From assembly GCA_942492905.1 (NCBI GenBank), contig OW818657.1, positions 3,658,001 through 3,722,000 of the forward strand: a stretch of DNA of 64,000 bases, written 5' to 3'. The translations under genes were made by a program, and so were the position numbers. Shown here piece after piece: positions 34,579 through 43,206 of this stretch. Every line of letters starts with the position of its first letter. Position 1 is the stretch's first letter. Origin of the DNA: CAIZWU01 sp942492905. Lineage in GTDB: Bacteria; Verrucomicrobiota; Verrucomicrobiia; Verrucomicrobiales; V1-33. The notes beneath the pieces are model-generated. The model did no database searches. It was not told the DNA's origin and saw nothing but the letters and a program-made list of their open reading frames with translations.

Positions 34579-35613
34579 ATGTCAGACACCGAACGCACCA
34601 TCGAATTTGAATTTGTCCGGGCCACCGAAAACGCCGCCCTGAACTCCGTGCATTGGCTCGGACGCGGCGAAAAGGAACTGGCCGATGCTGCGGCCTGCGA
34701 TGCTATCTACGGCGTCTTCGACAACGTCAACATTTGCGGCTCCGTCGTCATCGGCGAAGGGATCAAGGACAATGCCCCCGGCATTTTCCTTGGTGAAAAA
34801 CTTGGCACCTGGCTGCCCGGAAGTCCCCGCTTCGACATCGCACTTGACCCCATCGACGGCACCAGCAACATCGCCAGCGGCTTGCCCAATTCGATTTCAG
34901 TGATGGCCGGCAGTGAGGTGAAGTCAGATGGTCATAACATGCGGAACCTGCCCAGTTTCTACGCGCACAAGCTGGCTTTCGGCCCTGCTGTGGTAGAGGC
35001 AGTAGAGCACGGCATGAAGCCGCTGTCCCTTGACGAACCAATCGGGTCCATGCTGCCACGCTTGGCCGAAGCCCTCGACAAACGCGTCCAGGAGCTGGTG
35101 ATCGTCACCATGAACCGTCCGCGTCACAACGAATTCATCAACGCCATCCGCAAGTCCGGGGCCGCCCTCCGGCTAATCACGGACGGTGATATCGCCGCCG
35201 CCGTCGCCCCGTCCCTGCCGGACAGCGGCGTGGATTTATATGTTGGCATTGGCGGCTCGCCGGAAGGCGTCCTCACCGCGGCCGCCCTGCGTGCCCTCGG
35301 TGGCGAAATGCTGCTCCGCATGGCCCCACGCGACGACGACGAACTCGCGGAGATTCTAGCCGGTGGCGAGACTGAACTCGATCGCGTCTTCACCTGTGCC
35401 GACCTCGTGCAATCCACCAGCGCCCTCTTCTGCGCCACAGGCATCAGTGACAGTTCCCTTGTTCCAGGCGTAAAACTGGTCGGCCATAAGGCCATCACCC
35501 ACACCATCCTGATGCGTGCCAAAAGCCGCACCGTGCGCTACATCCGGGCCGTGCACGACCTCAAACAAAAAACCATCCACCTCCGCAGCGTCAGCCGCGA
35601 ACAAGGGCTATAA
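34579..35613 (+). CDS. glpX: Class II fructose-1,6-bisphosphatase
   Basis: A 344-residue enzyme that removes the 1-phosphate from fructose 1,6-bisphosphate in gluconeogenesis. Metal-site motifs are visible: the acidic cluster after GSVVIGEGIKDNAPG, the Mg-binding DPIDGTSNIASGLPN, the VTMNRPRHNEFI segment and VGIGGSPEGVLTAAALR. Length and N-terminus (EFVRATENAALNSVHWLGRG) fit GlpX. It is convergent with the PhoR-type kinase gene, 40 bases away. No other glycolytic gene is nearby. Confidence 0.95.
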   Translation: MSDTERTIEFEFVRATENAALNSVHWLGRGEKELADAAACDAIYGVFDNVNICGSVVIGEGIKDNAPGIFLGEKLGTWLPGSPRFDIALDPIDGTSNIASGLPNSISVMAGSEVKSDGHNMRNLPSFYAHKLAFGPAVVEAVEHGMKPLSLDEPIGSMLPRLAEALDKRVQELVIVTMNRPRHNEFINAIRKSGAALRLITDGDIAAAVAPSLPDSGVDLYVGIGGSPEGVLTAAALRALGGEMLLRMAPRDDDELAEILAGGETELDRVFTCADLVQSTSALFCATGISDSSLVPGVKLVGHKAITHTILMRAKSRTVRYIRAVHDLKQKTIHLRSVSREQGL

Positions 35614-35653
35614 TCAGGTTGCTGGGCTTTGCCCTTTCCTGCTCCGGCCTGAC

Positions 35654-36874
35654 TCACTCTTCCACTGCGGCGCGCTCTGCGTCAGTGAGATCCGGGAGAC
35701 GGATGGTGAAGACCGTTTCGACCCCGAGAGTGCTGTCCACCGTGATAGTGCCGCCGTGGGACTCGATCGCACGGCGGACGATGGAGAGGCCGAGACCCGT
35801 TCCTTTGATGGTTTGGCTGTGATGTTTGGCGACGCGGTAGAAGCGCTTGAAGATAAAGGGCAGATCAGCCCGGGGAATGCCAACCCCATTATCGCGGATG
35901 CAGATGACAGCCTCCCCCTTGGTCCGGTTGAAACTAATAGTCAGGATCAGTTTGCCATCCGATTGGTTTTCCTTGAGGGCATTTTCGATCAGGTTGAAAA
36001 AAATCTGGTCCCAATAAAAGCGGTCCGCGTCTATCACGTCGCTGCCATCCGCAGGAAACTGGAGTTCCACCCGTGCCTTTTTTTCTTCGATCTTGGGTCC
36101 CAGCCGGTCGATCACGTCCTCAATGCATTCGCGGCAGGAAAAAGACGACTGACGCAGGCCGGCAGGGCCGCCTTCTGACGCGGATTCGAATTTCGAAAGC
36201 GTCAGCATATCCTCCACAATGCGGGCAATGCGCTCGCCATGTTTCTGCATGGTCTGCAGGCTTTTGGCAGTCATCACAGGATCGTCGATGACACCGTCCA
36301 ACAGGTTTTCCAAATAGCCATTGATGATGGAAAGGGGCGTCCGGAGTTCATGGGACGCATTGGCCACGAAATCCTTGCGGATCTGTTCGGTCTCGTGACG
36401 GTCCGTTTCATCCCGGATGACAACGCGCAGGTGGTCGGGCCCATCCTGACCGAACAACCTGACCGGAGCGGCGCTGACGACCAGATAACGTTCCTCCAGC
36501 ACGGCATCGCGCAGGAGAGGGAGGCGGAATTCCTCTTCCTGCCAGCGCTTTCCCTGAGCCACCCGGGAAACAAAGGCGAGGATCGGCGGATCATGGATCA
36601 GTTCGGACAAGGGCTTCCCACTCAACTGGCCACTGATGTGGAACAGATCGTTGGTCTCATGATTGGCAAATACGATTTCCTTCTTCTCATTTACCAGCAG
36701 ACAACAGTCCCCCAGACCTTCGAGCACGCTTTCCAGCACGTCATTACGCTGGCTGAGGACGGTGGCCGAGTCGGCCAAGGGAACTCCGGCCTGTTTGAGC
36801 CGGATGTAGAACCAGAGAGCCGCTGCCCCCAGCAGGACGCAGGATATTGTGAGAATGGGAACCGTGAAGGGCAT
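35654..36874 (-). CDS. PhoR-type sensor histidine kinase
   Basis: A 406-residue kinase with one N-terminal membrane helix (about 5-25), a PAS-like domain (about 45-155, CCLLVNEKKEIVFANHE), then HisKA with the phospho-acceptor His in NASHELRTPLSIINGY. The ATPase boxes are IENALKENQS, DNGVGIP and GTGLGLSIVRRAIESHGG. It overlaps nothing and follows the OmpR-type regulator gene by 7 bases, as phoB-phoR pairs do. No pst transport genes are adjacent, so phosphate sensing is suggested only by architecture. The cue could also be envelope stress or another nutrient. Confidence 0.92.
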   Translation of the reverse strand: MPFTVPILTISCVLLGAAALWFYIRLKQAGVPLADSATVLSQRNDVLESVLEGLGDCCLLVNEKKEIVFANHETNDLFHISGQLSGKPLSELIHDPPILAFVSRVAQGKRWQEEEFRLPLLRDAVLEERYLVVSAAPVRLFGQDGPDHLRVVIRDETDRHETEQIRKDFVANASHELRTPLSIINGYLENLLDGVIDDPVMTAKSLQTMQKHGERIARIVEDMLTLSKFESASEGGPAGLRQSSFSCRECIEDVIDRLGPKIEEKKARVELQFPADGSDVIDADRFYWDQIFFNLIENALKENQSDGKLILTISFNRTKGEAVICIRDNGVGIPRADLPFIFKRFYRVAKHHSQTIKGTGLGLSIVRRAIESHGGTITVDSTLGVETVFTIRLPDLTDAERAAVEE

Positions 36875-36881
36875 GGCAATA

Positions 36882-37577
36882 TCAGACCCCGTTTTCCACT
36901 GGAACTGGGGTGAACCGATATCCGACGCCGCGCACCGTCTGGATGCAATCGGCGAATTCCCCCAACTTTTCCCTCAGACGTTTGACGTGCGTGTCCAAGG
37001 TGCGGGTGAGGGTGGTGTCCGAATAACCCCAAACCTCCCGCAACAACAAGTCACGCTCCTGGACTTCCCCATTGGCTTCGACGAGCAGCCGCAGCAATTT
37101 AAACTCCGTGGCCGTGAGGTCCACCGGCTGGCCGGCGAGGAAGAGTTTCAGGGAATTGCGCTCCAAATGGAAATTCCCGATCCGCAGGCTGGAATCCACC
37201 GTGATTTTTTTGGAGCGTTTCAGCAGGGCTTTGACGCGCAGTACCAGTTCCTTGGGACTGAACGGCTTGGTGACGTAATCGTCCGCCCCGAGTTCCAGAC
37301 CGGCGATGCGGTCATTCAGTTCGCCCTTCGCGGTGAGCATGAGAATCGGAATGCTGCTGGTGCGGGGATCGGCACGCAGTTCCTTGTAAACTGTGAACCC
37401 GTCCTTGCCCGGCAGCATGAGGTCGAGCACGATCATATCCGGGGTCTTATCCTTGGCGATCCGCACCGCTTCGATCCCATTCTCCGCCGTCAGGACCGTC
37501 AAGCCCTGTCTCTGGAGATTGAATGTGATCAACTCCAGGATGTCCGTCTCGTCATCAACAACCAATACAGTATGCAT
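36882..37577 (-). CDS. OmpR/PhoB-family response regulator
   Basis: A 231-residue two-domain regulator. The receiver (about 2-120) has Asp8/Asp9, phospho-acceptor Asp52 (IVLDLMLPGKDG) and the Lys of VTKPFSPKEL. The winged-helix DNA-binding domain (about 135-225) has LTATEFKLLRLLVEANGEVQ and RTLDTHVKRLREKLGE with the final wing VRGVGYRF. This is the classic PhoB/PhoP arrangement. Its kinase gene follows after 7 bases. Directly upstream lie two half-site-like repeats that may be an autoregulatory box (listed separately). Confidence 0.93.
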   Translation of the reverse strand: MHTVLVVDDETDILELITFNLQRQGLTVLTAENGIEAVRIAKDKTPDMIVLDLMLPGKDGFTVYKELRADPRTSSIPILMLTAKGELNDRIAGLELGADDYVTKPFSPKELVLRVKALLKRSKKITVDSSLRIGNFHLERNSLKLFLAGQPVDLTATEFKLLRLLVEANGEVQERDLLLREVWGYSDTTLTRTLDTHVKRLREKLGEFADCIQTVRGVGYRFTPVPVENGV

Positions 37578-37624
37578 GTGACTTCACGGTATGGGGTGAA
37601 CACGGACGGACAATGGTCTTTCGT

Positions 37625-37641
37625 GTTACGAATCTGTGACA
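37625..37641 (-). promoter_or_regulatory. Possible Pho-box-like direct repeat
   Basis: Read on the minus strand, TGTCAC and CGTAAC are spaced 11 bases apart (one helical turn), about 50 bases upstream of the regulator start. PhoB boxes are direct repeats of CTGTCAT-like units with 11-base periodicity. The match is partial (four of six bases agree between the two units). Confidence 0.25.
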
Positions 37642-37686
37642 TAAAGCTTCACATCAGGCAAGCCTTCCGACGCCCGGCCGGCCGAA

Positions 37687-38544
37687 TCAGCCTTCATGGA
37701 AAATCGCCCGCACAGTCGGGTACGATTTCAGAAATTGGGCGATTTCCTTCCGGTTCATGACCATGAAGGCGGTGGACAGGGCGTCTGCCAAAGTGGCGGT
37801 GGGAGCCACCGCCCAGCGGATTACCCGGCTGATGTCCACCCGCTTGGAAGTGCGCGGATCAATGACATGGGCGCCTTTGATCTCGAATCCCGTGCCGCTA
37901 AGTGCTTCGTCCTTCAACCAAAACGGTTCCGGAGAGCCAGCCGTCACACTCCAGCCTTCGCCTTCTGGCATGGTGCCGGCTCCCAATAGAGTGCTGGTGC
38001 CGGCGTTCAGCATAAAATCCGTCATGCCCCAGTCTTCCCGCAGCAGATTGGCCGCCTGGTCCAGAGCGTAACCTTTTCCAATCGCTCCCGGGTCCAGTAG
38101 CATGTTGTCCACTTTCGGGATCACGGTGAATTCCTCCGCATCCACTTTCAGATGCTGGTAGCCGCAGCGTGCCGCGGCGGCGGCCAATTCCTCCGGAGCT
38201 GGATCACGGGGCAAGCCGTTGGGCCAAACCAGCACGCTGGCCAAGGGGCCGATGGTCAGGTCAAAGGCTCCGTTGGTTTGTTCCCAGATTTCCTTTCCAA
38301 AACCGATAATGTCCATGGCTGCCTCCCGCACCAGCACCACCCGGCCAGCCGGACTGCCATTCACCCGCGAAATGTCACTGTGCGGAACATACCGGGAAAT
38401 TTCCTGCTCCAGCCCGTCCATGTCCTCCCACACCGCCGTGGCGGCCTGCGCGGCCTCCGCAGCATCATGATGCACCAAATGAAGCTCAAACCGTGTCGCC
38501 ATCGCCATATGGGCAAATTGGTAAATTTGACGATTTTCCTTCAT
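37687..38544 (-). CDS. apbE: FAD:protein FMN transferase (ApbE family)
   Basis: A 285-residue flavin transferase that attaches FMN covalently to threonine in partner proteins, as for NqrB/C, RnfG or FMN-binding domains. It lacks a signal peptide. Motifs are AMATRFELHLV near the start, EISRYVPHSDISRVN, the substrate and metal region DPGAIGKGYALDQA, and the metal-site HVIDPRTSKRVD with the later DALSTAFMVM. It is a cytosolic or peripheral type and shorter than typical lipoprotein ApbE (about 340). No nqr or rnf gene lies in this window; the substrate is unknown. The gap to the downstream regulator gene is 109 bases. Confidence 0.9.
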   Translation of the reverse strand: MKENRQIYQFAHMAMATRFELHLVHHDAAEAAQAATAVWEDMDGLEQEISRYVPHSDISRVNGSPAGRVVLVREAAMDIIGFGKEIWEQTNGAFDLTIGPLASVLVWPNGLPRDPAPEELAAAAARCGYQHLKVDAEEFTVIPKVDNMLLDPGAIGKGYALDQAANLLREDWGMTDFMLNAGTSTLLGAGTMPEGEGWSVTAGSPEPFWLKDEALSGTGFEIKGAHVIDPRTSKRVDISRVIRWAVAPTATLADALSTAFMVMNRKEIAQFLKSYPTVRAIFHEG

Positions 38545-38576
38545 TATGAATCTATTACGAAATTATTTACTCAAAA

Positions 38577-38605
38577 ATCTTTAGGGGAAATTTCTCCCTA
38601 AAGAT
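38577..38605 (-). terminator. Intrinsic terminator downstream of the TIGR03663-type glycosyltransferase gene
   Basis: A perfect 10-bp stem, ATCTTTAGGG and CCCTAAAGAT, with a 9-base loop. Read on the minus strand it is followed by TTTTGAG, and on the plus strand by CTCTTTTT, so it can act in both directions. It sits 66 bases after the end of the minus-strand membrane glycosyltransferase gene and upstream of apbE. Confidence 0.75.
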
Positions 38606-38670
38606 CTCTTTTTCAGGGAGAATCCTGGCTGCACCGGGATGGCCTTAAGATCGGTCGTCATCAGGCCGGG

Positions 38671-40365
38671 CTATCGTTGGACCGCCATGGCGGGCCAAGG
38701 CGATTTTGCGAGATAAGCAGCCCAGAGTGATTTGCGCACAAACACCGCCAATCTCCCGGAAGGATGCAGGGTGAGACTGAATTCCTCCCATTCCTTCTCA
38801 GCCAATTCGTCGGGCTGAGCAGAGCCCCGCACGGATTCAGGAAGGCTGGACCTGAAATCCATTCCACTCAAAATGACGTCCGCCCGTTCCATCAACGCCA
38901 AATCCCCCCCCTGCCAGACGTAATTAGGAAACTTTTGTGACAGGTACCACGGCAAGGGCCATCCGCCTTGAGAATCCGCCTGCACAATCGCCAACTGATT
39001 CCCCTTTCCGCTCACCTCGCCAAACCGGTGAAATTTCTCCACCCAATCCAGGCAATCCGGGGACGTCATGCTGTAATTGAGCGGATTCCGTCCATCGGCC
39101 GCAAAGGAAGGCTTCCCGCGGGTGGCTCGATACGCGAGCAATCCGGCATGCGCCATCACCAGCGTCAGCACACAACCCATTGTAAAACGTCCCACCCTTC
39201 CCTCCACCAACCTCATCAGCCCCGCAGCCCCCACTCCCGCCATAATCAGCATCCCGTGCCATGGGCCAATCACCAACCAAGGGGTTTTATACGAAATCGC
39301 GGAGTAAATCACAAAAACAGCCACACTGTAAACGGCCAAAAACCGCACCAAGTGCCGGCTTTGATTCCGTGATGGTTGCGTAACAAAAGCCGTGACCATG
39401 CCGATTCCGGCCAGCAGCAGGAGCAACCGCTCGCCCCAGACGATTCGGCCGGAGGGCTTGATACCCAACATTTCAGGGATGTTTTTCCAGAATTCTCCAC
39501 TCAAAACCCCGCCCCCCCCTGGCCCCGCTGACATTGGACCACCCCAGATAAGTCCCAGATAATAGAAAAAGGTTTTCTGATGCCCCTGCCCCTGCGCCCT
39601 GTCCAACTTGCTCCAATAAGTCGCCACACTATCGTACACTGCCCGCCAATCGGTGAGAAACTTGGAAAAAATCAGAACTGAGGTCACCACTGCCGCTACC
39701 CCAAGCGCCAAAAGCTGGGATTTCTTGATCGGGTTCTTCCTGCCCCGGTTCACGATCCCCATCCCCGACCCTGCAGAGAACAGATCGGCCATCCACACCA
39801 CCACCAGTCCCACCGCGATCGCCGCAAACTGGAGCACACAGGTCTCCTTGGTCGCGTGCATCAATCCCGCGAAGACGCCAGCGCCCACCATCCACCCGGT
39901 CTGTCGACTCAGGTAAAAACGCCAGCCGCAGCCGATCAGCCCAAAGGTGAAAAACACCATCAAAATCTCCATGATGTAGTATCTGCTGTAAAAAACCATT
40001 AAGGGTGACACCGCCACCGCCATCGCCCCCCAAGCCAACTCCGAGGCCGTCAGCCCATCCCCCACCAGCACCAGCAACAGTAAAAGTCCCATTCCAAACA
40101 GCACCGGCACCAGCCGAAGCTGGCTTTCGGTCAGATCTGTCCAAGTATCGGCACTGGAAAACCATTTTACGGGAAATGTAGCATAAAGCAGCGTAGGTCC
40201 ATGATGATCAACAGGATCATATTTATATTGACCAGCCATCATTTCCCCGAGTTTGACGGCTTGAGTGGATTCGTCGACGTGCATGGGCTTGGCAGCCCGG
40301 TCAGGGAAGCGGAGGAATGCCGCCACTATAAACGCCATCACGAGGATCATCAGGGCACGGGTCAT
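38671..40365 (-). CDS. TIGR03663-like multispanning membrane glycosyltransferase (Agl23-like)
   Basis: A 564-residue polytopic protein with about ten to twelve hydrophobic helices. The first extracytoplasmic loop carries KPMHVDESTQAVKLGEMM, whose Asp-Glu resembles the catalytic motif of GT-C family dolichyl- or undecaprenyl-linked sugar transferases, and YDPVDHHGPTLLY, typical of the TIGR03663 group. The C-terminal ~130 residues form a soluble extracytoplasmic domain. Its job should be transfer of a lipid-linked sugar at the outer face of the inner membrane. The ATG at 40365 starts just before the first helix; the longer upstream frame is untypical. A terminator follows. Confidence 0.85.
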   Translation of the reverse strand: MTRALMILVMAFIVAAFLRFPDRAAKPMHVDESTQAVKLGEMMAGQYKYDPVDHHGPTLLYATFPVKWFSSADTWTDLTESQLRLVPVLFGMGLLLLLVLVGDGLTASELAWGAMAVAVSPLMVFYSRYYIMEILMVFFTFGLIGCGWRFYLSRQTGWMVGAGVFAGLMHATKETCVLQFAAIAVGLVVVWMADLFSAGSGMGIVNRGRKNPIKKSQLLALGVAAVVTSVLIFSKFLTDWRAVYDSVATYWSKLDRAQGQGHQKTFFYYLGLIWGGPMSAGPGGGGVLSGEFWKNIPEMLGIKPSGRIVWGERLLLLLAGIGMVTAFVTQPSRNQSRHLVRFLAVYSVAVFVIYSAISYKTPWLVIGPWHGMLIMAGVGAAGLMRLVEGRVGRFTMGCVLTLVMAHAGLLAYRATRGKPSFAADGRNPLNYSMTSPDCLDWVEKFHRFGEVSGKGNQLAIVQADSQGGWPLPWYLSQKFPNYVWQGGDLALMERADVILSGMDFRSSLPESVRGSAQPDELAEKEWEEFSLTLHPSGRLAVFVRKSLWAAYLAKSPWPAMAVQR

Positions 40366-40681
40366 CTCGTGCGCACCAGCGCGGGCTTCCGGGGAGGATA
40401 ATTTCACTGGGGTCACGCTAGTTCGTCCTCCGAAAAAGCAACGAAGAATTGCCGCGACTTCTTTATAATCTCTACAGCTTTTCCATTCCCGAGAATTTCC
40501 CAAAAATATTTTAAATCTGGAAATTTTTATGTAGCACAAAATTCCTTCCTATTAAGTGATACGAATCAATATTATACATTTTGAGATTGACTCACCTCAA
40601 CATGACATCCATACTTTTCATAATAATTTTCGAGTCATGGTCCTTGCGATTTCTGTGAATTTCACCTCTGCACCCCACTGC
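40366..40681. other. AT-rich intergenic stretch
   Basis: A 316-base gap. About 40490-40640 is clearly AT-richer than the surrounding DNA and holds one good sigma-70-like promoter candidate on the plus strand (listed). It presumably also carries the promoter of the minus-strand glycosyltransferase gene, which I could not place. Confidence 0.55.
40587..40615 (+). promoter_or_regulatory. Sigma-70-like promoter candidate
   Basis: TTGACT (40587-40592, five of six consensus bases), a 17-base spacer, and CATACT (40610-40615, four of six). A start of transcription near 40622 would serve the small membrane protein gene at 40682 and possibly the metallophosphoesterase gene after it. Confidence 0.42.
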
Positions 40682-41005
40682 ATGGTCGCGGCATCACTAC
40701 CTGGTGCACCTTCTCCCGGCCAATTTTGGGCAGTCATGGTTTGGATGGTCCTTCCCATCACCTTGGGAATCTGGGTGGTCTATTTTCAGCAGAAGGAGCG
40801 GTTACGGAAAATTCGGCGCCGCTTGCGTCAGTTGGAAGCCCGCCTCGGCGCTCTCAGGGCGAAGCCAACGGCCATCAGGGTGTCTCCCGCTTTTTCCCCC
40901 GCCCTCCCGGCCCGGCCCAGTTCGCTGACTGCCCGCATTTTAATCGCTCCTGGTCCAGCCTCTCCTTCGCCGTTTTCTCAACCGGTGGTTGGCTCAGGCC
41001 ATTGA
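40682..41005 (+). CDS. Small membrane protein with coiled coil (tentative)
   Basis: A 107-residue protein. One membrane helix (about 15-32, FWAVMVWMVLPITLGIWVVY) is followed by a strongly basic amphipathic helix, KERLRKIRRRLRQLEARLGALR, likely a short coiled coil, then an Ala/Pro/Ser-rich tail. Upstream codons (ATG at 40637) would add 15 residues. The promoter-like pair at 40587-40615 precedes it. No family is recognised; the helix composition supports a real protein. Confidence 0.5.
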   Translation: MVAASLPGAPSPGQFWAVMVWMVLPITLGIWVVYFQQKERLRKIRRRLRQLEARLGALRAKPTAIRVSPAFSPALPARPSSLTARILIAPGPASPSPFSQPVVGSGH

Positions 41006-41119
41006 CGCCTCAATTCCCTCTATGTGCCTGTCCCGGGCGAAAGGCTCATCTGGCAATCAGGGCTAATTTTCACCTCGGATCTTGTCACCTGCCCGTGGAT
41101 ATGCATCATCGCGGAGATC

Positions 41120-42907
41120 ATGCATTCACGGTTGGCCACTTTTCGACTCACTGGCCTTGGGATCCTCGCGGTAGTCGGGCTGCCGGGACCCGCATGGGCT
41201 GATCCCGACGACCTGCCCGATAAAGGCCGGGAGCCCTTTTCCTCCAGTAGTTTGGTCAGCGGCACCCTGCTGCCGGGCTTGGACCACTCGATCCGGTTTG
41301 GGGTCATTGGGGATTTTGGAGTGAGCGGTGCGGCCTTGGCGGGGATTTCGGGCATGATGCGGGGCTGGAATCCAGCGTTCATCATTTCGACCGGGGATAA
41401 CACCTACGGACTGCTGGACAGCAACGAGGACAACGATCCAGGGCTCCCCGGAATCCAAAATGCATGGGAATTCAATGTTGGCGCCTATTTCGGCAAATTT
41501 CTCCAGCGCCGCGATGACGACAAGTTTCCACTTCAAACCTCACCAACTCAACGATTCTTCCCCACCGTAGGGAATCACGATTCGGCACCCGATCCGGCGA
41601 ATGGGGGCACCATCCACGACTACCTGGACTATTTTCACAATAATCCTGGAGGCATCCCCCGCCTCCCGACTGACCGCGGAGCAGTTCACAATCCCGAGGT
41701 GAGTTACTACGCCGTGCAGCAAGGACCCGTCGATATCTTCGTTCTTGATGGCGATGTGCCAAACCGGCCGGACCTCATCGCCGCGCAGAAATCCTGGCTG
41801 ACCGCCCAGGCTTCGGCCTCCACAGCCCGCTGGAAGCTGGCCGTTTTCCATCAACCACCTCTTACTTCAGGATTCCGGGCGGCCGCCAGCTGGATGACCT
41901 GGGACGAGCTCAAACTTGTCGACGCCATCCTCTGCGGCCACGACCATTTTTATGAGCGTCTTGATTACTTTGGGACCCCTCTTTTCATCACGGGTGCGGG
42001 TGGCCAGGGGCTTTACTCCTTCCGCAGTCCCCCGGACGCCCATAGCCTGACGCGCTACAACGCCAACCACAGCGCCATGCTGATCACGGCCGATGATTCC
42101 TCCATGCGTCTGGAAAGCCGTGCTCTCGAACTCCCAGCCCAACAGGAAACCCTGGTGGAATCCCTCACTCTGGGCTCCCCGGCTCCAATCGATAACGAGG
42201 ATGTTTACACGTTTTTCGCCGAGGCTGGGGAAACCATCGAGCTACGCACCACCACTCCTCCTCCCCTCAGCCAACCCGCCCTCTCCCCTGTTCTGGAACT
42301 GTTCACCCCCTCCGGCCAGCCCGTGATCCCGGATTCGATCACCTCGCCCGACGGCCGCAATGTCACGTTGACCCACTCCTCGCCCAAAACCGGCCATTGG
42401 CAGGTGAAAATAAGCGCTTCCGCCCCGGCCCGCGGTCCCTACATCATCCGCCTCTCTCTCCGCAGTTCCCTTATGGATTACCCTGCTTGGGCTGCCCGTC
42501 TGCCCGCCGGACAGCGTGAACCCAGCGATGACCCAGATCGGGACGGCTGGAAAAACCTGTTGGAATACGCGCTTCAGTCGTCCGGCACCCAGCCGGGCCC
42601 TCAGGCCGGTGAAGCATGGCAAGGAATGTCCCTGGATTATGATGCCGCCCTGAAATCGGTAACCGTGACCTTCGATCTCCCCTCCCCCTTGCCGCCCGGC
42701 GTCAGTTATCAGTTGGAATCGGCCCGCAGTCCCGAAGGCCCTTGGCTGGCTGTGGCCTGGCGCACGGCCGCCGTGGACTGGCAGGGAGCAGAGACCGTCA
42801 CCGTTCTCACCGGAGGGCCCCAGCCTGATGCCCGGCGCACCGCCGTCACCCTCGCCTCTGATGAACGCCGTGTCTTCTTCAGGCTGAACGTGATCACCAA
42901 CAGCTAG
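41120..42907 (+). CDS. Secreted metallophosphoesterase (purple-acid-phosphatase-like)
   Basis: A 595-residue exported protein with a signal peptide (1-27, ending PAWA) and a calcineurin-type metallophosphoesterase domain. The dimetal ligands are visible: Asp65 in IGDFG, Asp93-Asn94 in STGDN, Asn152-His153-Asp154 in GNHD, His244 in FHQPP, and His274/His276 in GHDHFYE. This should cleave phosphomonoesters or diesters outside the inner membrane. After about residue 340 comes a beta-rich region resembling bacterial pre-peptidase-like domains (TFFAEAGETIELRTT, GHWQVKISASAPARGPYIIRLS). The end is a PVC-style region, YQLESARSPEGPWLAVAWRTA, with a likely adhesion or sorting role. Confidence 0.88.
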   Translation: MHSRLATFRLTGLGILAVVGLPGPAWADPDDLPDKGREPFSSSSLVSGTLLPGLDHSIRFGVIGDFGVSGAALAGISGMMRGWNPAFIISTGDNTYGLLDSNEDNDPGLPGIQNAWEFNVGAYFGKFLQRRDDDKFPLQTSPTQRFFPTVGNHDSAPDPANGGTIHDYLDYFHNNPGGIPRLPTDRGAVHNPEVSYYAVQQGPVDIFVLDGDVPNRPDLIAAQKSWLTAQASASTARWKLAVFHQPPLTSGFRAAASWMTWDELKLVDAILCGHDHFYERLDYFGTPLFITGAGGQGLYSFRSPPDAHSLTRYNANHSAMLITADDSSMRLESRALELPAQQETLVESLTLGSPAPIDNEDVYTFFAEAGETIELRTTTPPPLSQPALSPVLELFTPSGQPVIPDSITSPDGRNVTLTHSSPKTGHWQVKISASAPARGPYIIRLSLRSSLMDYPAWAARLPAGQREPSDDPDRDGWKNLLEYALQSSGTQPGPQAGEAWQGMSLDYDAALKSVTVTFDLPSPLPPGVSYQLESARSPEGPWLAVAWRTAAVDWQGAETVTVLTGGPQPDARRTAVTLASDERRVFFRLNVITNS

Positions 42908-42948
42908 CAATCCATTCTACTTCCCTTGACACTTCTGCGCGGAAGCCA

Positions 42949-43023
42949 TGGAGCCGGTGAGCGGATTTGAACCGCTGACCCGCGCATTACGAATGCGCTG
43001 CTCTACCACTGAGCTACACCGGC
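42949..43023 (-). tRNA. tRNA-Thr (anticodon CGU)
   Basis: Read on the minus strand, the sequence folds as a 75-base tRNA including CCA. The acceptor stem is GCCGGTG/CACCGGC, and the D arm is GCTC/GAGC with loop AGTGGTA. The anticodon stem is GCGCA/TGCGC with loop TTCGTAA, giving anticodon CGU for Thr codon ACG. The T arm is AGCGG/CCGCT with loop TTCAAAT. The discriminator is U and CCA is encoded in the genome. Confidence 0.97.
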
Positions 43024-43206
43024 AGGAATGGGAGGGAAAAGTGCTTGAGGGGTGGCCTATGTCAAGAGGGGGCTTGATCTCTGCTTTGACTCAGGAATCG
43101 CGGCCGCCGGGCTCCCCCGTCATCTGAGATCACAGGGTTGAATCCATTGCGGGATTCGCAGTGTTCCGGTTGCCCTCAGGGAGCTGAGCGGCGTTTCTGG
43201 TCCAGT

